Source: Magnolia sinica
Taxonomy: Eukaryota > Streptophyta > Magnoliopsida > Magnoliales > Magnoliaceae
Assembly (NCBI RefSeq): GCF_029962835.1
Contig: NC_080583.1
Location: forward strand, 55,035,658-55,099,657
Reading direction: 5' to 3'
DNA: 64,000 nucleotides
The position numbers were made by a program, and so were the translations under genes. Under the pieces are notes generated by a model. That model worked only from the letters and a program-made list of their open reading frames with translations. It had not been told where the DNA came from and made no database searches. Shown here piece after piece: positions 13,661 through 22,254 of the stretch. The first letter of the stretch is position 1, and each line of letters starts with the position of its first letter.

Positions 13661-14120
13661 GAAGTCGAGAGTAGTTCTGATCTCATTTAGGGTGGGATGT
13701 CTACACAGTAAATGAAAAAGAGAATGAAATGGATACAAAATTGTTTTAAACAAATACGACCATCGAGTTTCACGTTCACGATTAAAGCAAGCAATCATAA
13801 TGGATGATTTTCCAATGTAGCATGATTGTACACTATTGCCGAGCATGAACTCTATGCCACCAAAGCTGAAGTGACACTACATCCCTTCACATCCTTTGGA
13901 TGTGATATGACGGGGGGGCATTGTTTACACTATCCTAGTGCAACCCACACATCCCAATGAAATGTTATCACATGTCGACACTGTGTACAAGTGACAGATA
14001 AATCTTACTTGTGTCATGAGGATATCTTTTGACCCCACTTCATTCGGCAATGTGTCAATTACCAAAATTAGAATAGCTCAAAGTCAAACATATGATCGCG
14101 GTCGAGAAATGCAAGACACT
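13661..14120. other. Flank of LTR-B with a polypurine/LTR-like start
   Basis: GAAGT at the start is the right-hand target copy for LTR-B, so the following bases continue the sequence interrupted at 9332. Around 13911-13930 there is a run of seven G followed by 'cattgtttacac', which looks like a polypurine tract next to an LTR start (TGTTTACAC). The bases 13962-14026 recur in inverted orientation at about 15091-15157. No gene is seen. Confidence 0.35.
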
Positions 14121-14593
14121 GCAAGGACATGTGGTCCTCACATGAGTGACACGTGTGACTAAGCAATGCCAGATCTTTCACAATCCAGATATGCACGGTA
14201 AGGTTGTCTCACGCAATCATGCCAAAAAAGGAAAACTTCCTAGAGACAATCGGTGCTTTTACAATGACTATGAAAGATTAGAAATGGGGTCTTTTAGAAA
14301 TAGAAAGAAGTTAAGGAATGCGATGAGGAATCCGAAACCGATTAAGATATGGTCTCGTAACTTTCGAGGATAAAATGTGAACTGGTAAGGAAACATCAAT
14401 ATGACCACCGCCGTTCTTAGTTTATATAGACAACACCCAATGAAGAGCTCAAGGTACCAACTAAGCCAGCACACACAATCTCTCTCATAACAATATTGTT
14501 CTATCCTAATTTTAGCCTTAGGTACTCCACTTTTGTCTAACTCTAATCACAACAAATCTGAAGTTTATCATAGCGTATATTCACTACTACACA

Positions 14594-14788
14594 ATGCCAT
14601 CACTGCACCATCATCAGATCCCTGATCAACCAAATCCATACTTGAAAGATCAAACCGATTACATCTTATTGGCCATTCACCTCGATTGTTTGTTCACATG
14701 GACGATTGTAGGTAATTTATCTCTTATTTTCTCTGCTTATTTTAGTTTACTTTCTCTAATTATACCGATTTTAATTCCAAATCAATAA
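14594..14788 (+). CDS. Small ORF, copy 1 (64 aa, hydrophobic C-terminal half)
   Basis: The ORF has a hydrophilic start (MPSLHHHQIPDQPNPYL) and then a hydrophobic stretch rich in Leu, Ile and Phe from about residue 26 to the end, including 'IHLDCLFTWTIVGNLSLI'. It would make one or two membrane-like segments. The copy at 15656-15850 has the same length, with a handful of substitutions. The hydrophobic half contains 'ttgtaggtaattt...ttttag', so it could equally be a short intron in a leader. No known family was recognised and coding status is doubtful. Confidence 0.2.
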   Translation: MPSLHHHQIPDQPNPYLKDQTDYILLAIHLDCLFTWTIVGNLSLIFSAYFSLLSLIIPILIPNQ

Positions 14789-14967
14789 AATTGGTCATCT
14801 AGTCTTTATTTTTAAGTCTATTTGTCCATTATTACATTAATGAGAAATTTGGGATCCGTGATCACTAATCATCATTTAAAAAAAATAAAAAATTCTTAGC
14901 TCAAGCCAAACATATCTCATTGAAGGACTAACCCTCCCCATTTAAATCGCCTAATCATTGCAACATT

Positions 14968-15090
14968 GGTGGATGGACAATCAGATCAATTTTTATCAGT
15001 CTGAACTTATGATTGATTTGGTGGATGGACAGTCAGATCAATTTTTATCAGTCTGAACTTATGACTGATTTGGTGGATGGACAGTCAAAT
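14968..15090 (+). repeat. 52-bp direct repeat, two copies plus a partial third
   Basis: 'ggtggatggacaatcag' starts at 14968, recurs at 15020 and again as a partial unit at 15072, a period of 52 bases. The same phrase occurs once in the second large copy near 16010, so the array expanded only in the first copy of the 0.93-kb duplication. Confidence 0.7.
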
Positions 15091-15655
15091 ATCCTCATGA
15101 CACAAGTAAGATTTATTTGTCACTTGTACACAGTGTCGACATGTGATAGCATTGACACGTGGTCCTCACACGAGTGACACATGTGACTAAGAAGCATGCT
15201 TAGCAAGCCTTTCAAAGCCTTGCTTATGCCAGATCTTTCACAGTCCAGATATGCACGGTAAGGTTGTCTCACACAATCATACCAAAAAAGGAAAACTTCC
15301 TAGTGACAATCGGTGCTTTTACGACGATTATGAAAGATTAGAAAATGGCTGGTCTTTTAGAAATAGAAAGAAGTCAAGGAATGAGCTGAGGAATTTGAAA
15401 CCAACTAAGATATGGTCTCGTAACTTTCGAGATAAAATGTGAACCGGTAAGGAAACCTCGATATGACCACCGCCATTCTTAGTTTATATATACAACACCC
15501 AATGAAGAGCTCAAGGTACCAACCAAGCCAACACACACAATCTCTCTCATAGCAATACTGTTCTATCCTAATTTTAACCTTAGGTACTCCACTTCTGTCT
15601 AGCTCTAATCACAACAAATCTGGAGTTTATCATAGCATATATTCACTACTACACA

Positions 15656-15850
15656 ATGCCATCGCAGCACCGTCATCAAATCCATGATCAACCAAATCCA
15701 TACTTGGAAGATCACACCGGTTACATCTTATTCGCCATTCACCTTGATTGTTTGTTCACATGGACGATTGTAGGTAATTTATCTCTTATTTTCTTTGCTT
15801 ATTTTAGTTTACTTTCACTAATTATACCGATTTTAATTCCAAATCAATAA
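15656..15850 (+). CDS. Small ORF, copy 2 (64 aa)
   Basis: This is the partner of the ORF at 14594-14788, with identical length and the same C-terminal half ('LFTWTIVGNLSLIF' then 'SLLSLIIPILIPNQ'). Differences cluster in the N-terminal half (for example MPSQHRHQIHDQ versus MPSLHHHQIPDQ). The reading frame is kept in both copies, but conservation of the surrounding non-coding DNA is equally high, so this is not proof of selection. AATAAA overlaps the stop region, as in copy 1. Confidence 0.2.
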   Translation: MPSQHRHQIHDQPNPYLEDHTGYILFAIHLDCLFTWTIVGNLSLIFFAYFSLLSLIIPILIPNQ

Positions 15851-16065
15851 AATTGGTCATCTAATCTTTATTTTTAAATCTATTTGTCCATTCTTACATT
15901 AATGAGAAATCTAGGATCCGTGATCACTGGTCATCATTAAAAAAAAAAAAAAACTTAGCTCAAGCCAGACATATCTCTCCATTTAAAGCTCCTGATAATT
16001 GCAACATTGGTGGATGGACAGTCGGATCAATTTTTAGCAGTATGATCTATGACTAATTTGGCACA

Positions 16066-17454
16066 TGTGATCACAAGCATTAAATTAATTTCCCTTGAGT
16101 ATGACTCTGACATGCCCGGCACTCTCATAATTACACACATTTGATCAAATATAGGCCCTTGAATAAGTATGGCCATGTGTCTGATTCAACAGCAACAAAG
16201 CATAGATAAGTGTGGCCATGTGTCTGATTGAAGAGCAAAAAAGCGTAGCCCAACTAAACATGTGTCTAGCATGTATACGTTGCGATTGTCCATCAGTGGA
16301 CCATGTTGACTTTTTTCTTTTTAATGGTGTATAGCCTGCCAAGGGTCCTTGAGAGGGTATGATCTTACTCTCCACACATGTTAATATATTTGCTGTATAT
16401 AGGCCGTGCATCGGGTGGGCCATGTTGTGGATTGTGTGATTGCTTAAATAATAATGCCTACTCTCTCATTGGATGGGTCAGAGTGATCAGTGTAATTACG
16501 TGCGATCCCGTTCTTTCATGGTGCATTTTCTTTTTCTTTTACATAAGTTGCACACCTATTCACACTATATATACACACACACACATATCGTGAGTCCATA
16601 CAACGTTCCCTGTATCTGACAATTTACGTGCAACCCTACGTTGGACTCTGAGCCGTGCAAAGGGTGAACCGAGCCATGCAGACCATCTGGTGTGAAAATC
16701 CGGTCGGTATACGGACTAGGCAAGCCACGCCATCAAAATCAATGGGACGCCAACGATTTGACTGACCATACAGGTGTGCTTCACCTAATGAATGGATGAA
16801 TGGGTTAACCTGATTTTCATGGCAGGTGATCTTCATAGCGTGGCCAACCGTTTCCACAGCTAGTATATCTAACATACGTGATACATCCAATGTAAATAGC
16901 CAGAAAGAATGTGTTTGTGGAGGTAGGTGAGAAGAAAATAGAGAATTATCTCACCTAAAGGCTGAAGCTGTCAGCAAGTCAATTTGCAGCAACTATCTGA
17001 AGTGAGGTGAGAAGAAAGAAAAGCGATCTGAAATTTCTGAGCTGGAGCTGCAAGGGAGCAAATGAAGGCGAGAGCAGAAGAGAAGATATCATGGATGGAC
17101 GGATGGAAACAACTTATTCCAGTAAAGCATTTCTTTATTTTGGCCTTGTTGAGGAGAAAAGAAAGAGAGAAGGAATTCGTCGGGAACGACGAGTCCAGAT
17201 AAGGACGGAGCTGTCCATGCCATCGACCCAATATCCAAAATATATCCCTCAGCTTTTAAATACCCTTCTCTCTCCCTTTCATTTTCAGGAGGGAAGAGAG
17301 AAAATGGCCCCGCCTCTTTAATTTGAGCTTAATGAGAAGCCCTCCCCCAGCCGAGGATTTTTAGCTTTGCATACGCGGGTTTTCTCTTCCACGTTACTTC
17401 AATCCTGATTCCTAAAAGCGAACTGGTCGGACGCGGATTGCTGAGTAAATTATG
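16066..17454. other. Intergenic stretch without a recognisable gene
   Basis: Two near-copies of 'gtggccatgtgtctgatt' lie about 45 bases apart (16169 and 16213). A TATATATAC followed by a (CA)n run lies at 16564-16584. Short ORFs on both strands (for example about 17007-17321, basic and rich in Glu/Arg) lack any family motif and are not called. The tract abuts the hairpin MITE at 17455. Confidence 0.5.
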
Positions 17455-17815
17455 TGGGGCTCACCGTGATGATTGTGTCTTATCCACCCCTTCCATACCA
17501 GCTAATTTTAGGGTATGACCCCAAAATTGAAGCATATCAAAAGCTGAAGTGGACCACACCACAGGAAACAGTACAAATAATGACATTCACCGTTGAAACC
17601 TTCAGTAATGTTTATTTTGTCATCTAACCTGTTCATAAAGTCACACCGACATGGATGTTGGGAAAACTCAAATATGACCTTGATCCAGAACTTCTGTGAC
17701 CCTCGAGAAGCATTCAACATTAGGCATTGAATTCCCAGTACTCTTTTATGGTGCAGTTCACTTGAGCTTTGGCTATGCTTCAATTTTGGGCTCATGCTCC
17801 AATGTGAGTTGAAAA
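17455..17815. mobile_element. Hairpin MITE, right end truncated
   Basis: The left part (gtggggctcaccgtgatg ... accacaccacaggaaacag) is mirrored by the right part (cagtactcttttatggtgcagttcacttgagc ... ttgggctcatgctcc) as an imperfect inverted repeat around about 17640. The terminal 60-70 bases of the right arm are missing, and sequence homologous to the Z LTR follows soon after. Elements of this look are foldback MITEs. Related modules occur inside the CACTA element (20365-20670) and throughout LTR-A, -B and -C. Confidence 0.6.
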
Positions 17816-17859
17816 TTTTGACGACAACAATATTTCAAGTAATAAAATCATTACTGCTG

Positions 17860-18630
17860 TTACACAATGAAAATGGCCTTTAAAATAACAAAATGGACTG
17901 TAAAAACCAATGATGAACAATGGCCATCATAACGTCATGGTAGAAAAAATAAAAAGGATAATAAGATACTATATTGATGAGAAAAGGTAGCCACCATATA
18001 TGCCTGATAAAATTTGAGTTTAAATTCAAAAGGCGAAAATTGTGAAGTAATGATTATTACGAGGAAAATCAAACTGACCTGCACAAGGGATGTTAGGCTT
18101 TAGGGCAAGGAATCTCAAAATTGAACTGACTAAGAATTGCCCGAACGGGCTCATCAAGTTATCGACGTATCAATCATGTGAGATTAGACGACCTAAGGGA
18201 CTAATACCGAGGTCAGGCTCGAGAACCGAGCTCTGAGGAGTGACCCATCTGTCAGCTAAATTGTTCAAAGACAGAGCTCAGTGATAGGACCTACCTCCCG
18301 AGCTGATCAGATCGACCTCGACCTAGGAAGAGGGATATCCATAGAGAATCCTGCACATACCAAAAAAGGACTAATCTGACGAGATCCTAACTAAAGATCA
18401 CGTCGATCGAGATGGGCTCGGCAATATTCTCGGAAGCAGATCCATATTCAAATTAGGACCCTTCAACGTATCTGACAGATCATATTAAGATGTATCAGCT
18501 CGGAAGCCGCCTAAGCACCCTATAAATAACTCCCATGCCTATTGAAGAAGGTAAGCACAAAAATCTTTGATTCAAGTCCTATTTTTATGATAATCTGACT
18601 TACCTAACTTAGGCATCGGAGGGTGCCCAA
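17860..18630 (+). mobile_element. Left LTR of Tat-type element Z (split by Y)
   Basis: This segment is the reverse complement, with differences, of 52236 to about 53050. Matching phrases include 'ggaatctcaaaat', 'ctgactaagaatt', 'gaacgggctc', 'gagctctgaggagtgaccca' and 'ccgatgcc'. Its end is interrupted at 18630 by element Y and resumes after 49829. The joined LTR would end at 49840 (..ccaaca), directly before 'ttggtgcgcccattg'. A plus-strand TATAAATA box lies near 18521. The start of the LTR cannot be fixed; similarity to the right arm fades near 17860-17900. Confidence 0.6.
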
Positions 18631-19232
18631 TGTTGAGTGTGAAATATTGCATATTTCATCCTTGTTATTCATTGGTTTTGAGAACATAAATACGCTTAAT
18701 CGATCTATTTTCACATGTTTACTCTTACGAGGCGATTTTGAGAGTTAAGGAGAACAGAATGTTTAAAGAGAAGATTTATGCTCAAAAGATTGTCAAATGA
18801 AGATTTGAAGATTTGGATTGTTTAATGAAAATTTATATGCCAAAAATCCAAGAAAACCAAGTGCAAAGGATAGAGAAAAGACTGATAAAATCACGAGTCA
18901 AATAGAAGAAAAAGCAGACTGTTTAGTCCCACCTATGGTCGGTTCGGTCCAACCGAAATCGTACAAAATGGTCTAGCAAGAAATCAGAAATTTCAGGCTT
19001 AATTCAGTCCGACCTGAGCCAACTTTGGTCCTACTAAAATTTGATAGATTCTGCACAAATTTTTCAAATGCGACTTCGGTACAACCAAAGTGTAACGAAA
19101 GTGTGGAAATTGAAGTCGGTTTAAAGACGGTGCGAACTTTTACTATTTAAAGGAGTTTTCTTAGTTGTTTTAGATACAAATTAAGGTAGGAAGAGGAGAG
19201 CAAGGAGTGGTGGTGCTTCAAGGAGTTCTTCC
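18631..19232 (+). repeat. 5' LTR of Y, first part
   Basis: It aligns with 48516 to about 49110. Shared phrases are 'tcattggttttgagaaca', 'gagaagatttatgct', 'ttcagtccgacc' and 'gaggagagcaaggagtgg'. It breaks at CTTCC, the target of X, and continues at 29322. Confidence 0.9.
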
Positions 19233-20215
19233 TGTTCACAACCCTAAGTGTAGGGTCACGATGTAGTAATAATCTCGGTGAGACAAGGTCGAATCCACAT
19301 GGACTAATCTTATGTGTATTCTGAAAGTAACTATAAGTAGAACTAGAAGAAGATGTAATTCTAAATCTGAAATTAAAGGAAATAATTATGAGGGATTTAA
19401 TTAGAAACTTAAGAATTCAAAAGTGGGAACTAGGGTTTCCTAGGATCCACTTGTAGCAATCAGGGTGATACTATGCTTGATTGAAGGACACAACTAGAAT
19501 CGGAGTCCAATCTTATCCAGTTGGAAGATATAGAAATTAAGATAAAATCTGAACTTCCATTGACCTAATTCTCAATGGATGAGAGTTGTGACAACTGGAA
19601 GTGATTCCATCACCTAGCCATGCCCAGGAGACAATGGCAAACAACAAGATACACCAATCCCACAATCAACCATAAGAGAATTACAAAGATTAGAAGGGAT
19701 TCCATCATCCAACCATGCTCAAGGGACGATGGTGAACAACAGGATTTCCTAATTTCACAATCTCAAAGCATGAAAAGAAAATACTTAAAGCTATTGCAGA
19801 TCTATTGTAATTTGAGTCACAACAAGCCATTAAAAACCCAAAGTATTCCTTAAATATCAGATTAGAATCAAAGAGAGTTCAACATAAACATTAATCAAAG
19901 CAATAGAAACATCCCATCACGCTACAAGCTTCACCTCTTAGTCCTAGCTAAGAGGTTTAGCCAACCATGGACATGATTGGATCTAAAACTCTAAAAGAAA
20001 GCATGAAAACTAAGGAAGAAAGAAGAAAAACGCTTGGTGACGGCTCTTCACCCTTGTGCTTCACTCCTCCAAATCCTAGATGAATAACCCAAGGATGCCA
20101 TGAGGTCTCCTATTTATAGTTGGGGTGCTCCAAACCTCAAAACGGCATAAGAAATCCAGAAAACACCTCAAATTTACATACTTCACGTAACTTCTGCGTA
20201 AGTCTGCGCAATCGT

Positions 20216-20345
20216 CACTACCAAAAAAATGATCAAAGGCTATGGACTATTCTGGTTTTTAGCTACAGCTATAAACCGTAGCTAATTTGCTATGGCTTAA
20301 AACCGTAGCTAAAATTGTAAAAACCGTAGCAAAAAACTAACTTGC
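20216..20345 (+). repeat. CACTA left terminus and subterminal repeats
   Basis: The CACTA terminus is followed by alternating 'ctacagctataaaccgtagc', 'gctatggcttaaaaccgtagc' and 'aaaaccgtagc' units. Further copies lie at 20715-20775, just inside the hairpin module. These match the right-end units at 28080-28560 in inverted orientation. Confidence 0.85.
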
Positions 20346-20364
20346 TAGACGTACGTACAACCTT

Positions 20365-20670
20365 GGATATGTCATAAGGGACTCTACGAAGCCCATTAAA
20401 ATGTGTATACTCCATCTAATACATCTATCAATTTTTTAAAAATATTTTATGCAGGAACCCAAAAAACGAAGTAGATCGAAAGCTCAAGTGGACCACACGG
20501 TAGGAAAGAGTGGAGATTAATCCATTGATCGATGGTATGGTTCAATTAACCTTCGATTTGCCTAGATTTTGGGTTCAGTTCCATAAAAAAATATTATAAA
20601 ATTAATGGACGGAGTGGATATATCGATTGCATCAAGATGGACCCCACAAAGCCCTTGACAAGGTCGTCCG
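20365..20670. repeat. Hairpin MITE-like module inside the CACTA element
   Basis: Left phrases (gactctacgaagcccatt ... aaaaatattttatgcagg, gaaagctcaagtggaccacac) are mirrored on the right (tagattttgggttcagttcc ... aaaaaaatattataaaa ... ggaccccacaaagccc). The centre lies near 20520. It is a diverged relative of the MITE at 17455 and presumably was inserted into the CACTA arm, or forms part of it. Confidence 0.55.
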
Positions 20671-20839
20671 TCCAGATCCCGTCAAATGTGAGCTGTGGAG
20701 GGCCCGTTACGGATTGTGCAATGGCTACGGTCATATTAGATTTTAGCTACGGTTAAAAACCGTAGCAGGACCGTAGCAGGAAAAAATGCGAAAAATCGCG
20801 CTGCCTTTTTCTTTTCCCCCTCTCACGAAACACCCATTT

Positions 20840-21375
20840 CCCTCCACTCAACCCTATTCCCTCTCACTTCCGACCCTTTCTCTCTCTCTCTCTCTCTCTA
20901 TCTCTCAATCTCCCGTGCCCCTCTTCTCTATCTCTCTCAATCTCAATCTCACGCATCCCTTCACTACAAGAAAAAGCCGGTGATCAGGGAAATCACCGGC
21001 AACCGTCCGCCCCAGCTTTTGAAATGTGGCTGCCGGTGAAAGGATGCAATTAAAATAGAAAAACCGGAGGGAATTTTTCATTCCCTCTCTTATTGCGGGC
21101 GCACACTCCCTCTTCTCTCTCTCTTGTCCGACGCACTTCTCCCTGCCCTCTCCCTTCCTCGATCTCTCTCTCCCATCTCACTTGTTCCTTTGCCTTCCTC
21201 GATCTCTCTTCCTTCCTCTCCCTCCATCTCTTGATCTCCCTGATTTCCCTCCCTCCATCTCTCAATCTCCCTGATCTCCCTGAAAGCACCCATTGATCGA
21301 TCTCCCTCCAATAGCTGACAAGAATAGAAGAAATCAGAGCACACGAAGTGAAAGGTACTCTCTCTTTCTCTCTCA
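20840..21375 (+). repeat. CT-rich low-complexity tract, 5'-UTR-like
   Basis: Runs of 'tctctctc' and 'ctccctc' dominate both sides of the nested CACTA terminus. ORFs on either strand here are Ser/Leu-rich or Arg/Glu-rich translations of the repeat and are not genes. Plant genes often carry such pyrimidine tracts in their 5' leaders, so this may be captured leader sequence. Confidence 0.45.
20962..21045 (+). mobile_element. Second CACTA-type terminus (nested or composite)
   Basis: CACTACAAGAAAAAGCCGG followed by 'tgatcagggaaatcaccggc' and 'gctgccggtgaaagg' has the look of another CACTA family's end with its own subterminal repeats (ccggtga/tcaccgg). The matching 3' end (..TTTTTCTTGTAGTG) was not found anywhere to the right, so either only one end survives or the element is a composite. 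The CT-rich tract around it resembles a plant 5' UTR. Confidence 0.5.
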
Positions 21376-22080
21376 TTTCCTCTTTTAATGGTCAGAAATT
21401 GGGCAGCAACCATGGCAGTGGCAGTCATATCTGCCGTTGTCCATGGCCTCCTACATGTTTGAAGAAATGCTTCAACTAAGAATCCCTAGAACAGATGAAA
21501 CAGCCCTGTAATGGTAGTTTCCTAACTGTCCCTTTTCCATTTTGAGGCCTTGAAATCAACCGCATCCATGGTAAATAACATGTAGTGAAGTTGCAAAAAG
21601 GTGGGGTTTTTTTATTTTTTATTTTTTTATTTTTTTATAGTTTTGGTATTATTGAATAATGCCCACATGGTCTTGAGCTTTATACAACTACAGATACCTT
21701 TCCTCATAATGCTGCTTCCCTCCCGCTGTTAGCTTTGTAGAGCAGTGCGGGAAGGAGCAGATTAGATTGAATACAAATCTGGGTTTTTTAGAGTTTTTCT
21801 TTTGGTTTGAATTGTGTTTGAGTAGTTGGTTTTTGAGTTGTTGTGGTAGGGTTCTTGTTTTTTATGGTTGTAGATTGAATAGAAATCTAGGTTTTGTTGC
21901 TTTGTTTTGGTTTGGGTTGCTGTTTGGGAAGTTGGTATGGTGGGATCTTGTTTTTTATGGTTGGAGCTGAAATGGGTTGTGTTTGTTTCTTGATTTTGAG
22001 ATCTAGGTATTGAAGATTTTGAGACATGTAGTGGATTTTGAAGTGTTTTGGGGAATTTGTGTTTTGTTTGGGTGGGGAAA

Positions 22081-22254
22081 ATGGCTCCAAGCTTGGATAT
22101 TTCAGATTGGTGGGTGAAGGAAACACGAAAGGGGACTCCAGTTATCGTTACGATAGAGAACCCCAACTACTCGGTTGTGGAAATCAATAGCCCAAACGCT
22201 GCATTCCAGCAGGTTGATAAGGACAGGGGGAAGAAGGCCAAGCAGTTTACTTGA
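22081..22254 (+). pseudogene. Captured N-terminal fragment of a CSLC (cellulose synthase-like C) glucan synthase
   Basis: The frame opened by ATG at 22081 reads [11 protein letters not shown], then '[19 protein letters not shown]', then '[10 protein letters not shown]' and stops at TGA. That order (MAP..W, KGTPVVVxMENPNYSxVEI, RGKNAKQxTW) is characteristic of the N-terminus of plant CSLC proteins, Golgi membrane enzymes that make the xyloglucan backbone. In the family a Trp follows the final Thr, so the TGA stop is one G-to-A change from TGG. The rest of the protein, including the first membrane segment and the glycosyltransferase domain, is missing. The bases before the ATG (21780-22080) look like a leader or intron. 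It is a captured fragment, not a working enzyme. Confidence 0.8.

Larger units (their letters stand above)
14122..16065 (+). repeat. 0.93-kb direct tandem duplication, each copy with TATA box, 64-codon ORF and AATAAA
   Basis: Segment 14122-15052 is repeated at 15154-16065 with scattered differences and a roughly 39-base insertion near 15190 in the second copy. Each copy has the same layout: a 'ggtcctcac' phrase, 'agatctttcaca', a TATA box (TTATATA near 14419 and 15484), 'acacacaatctctctcata', a short ORF, and AATAAAATTGG shortly after it. This is the layout of a transcription unit, such as the R-U5 part of an LTR or of an integrated pararetroviral promoter. The distinctive proteins of either are not visible, so the family is left open. 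Confidence 0.6.

Noticed and set aside
20786..21428. Several open frames on both strands rich in Ser/Leu or Arg/Glu
   Set aside because: They are translations of a CT/GA-rich low-complexity tract and overlap each other on both strands.
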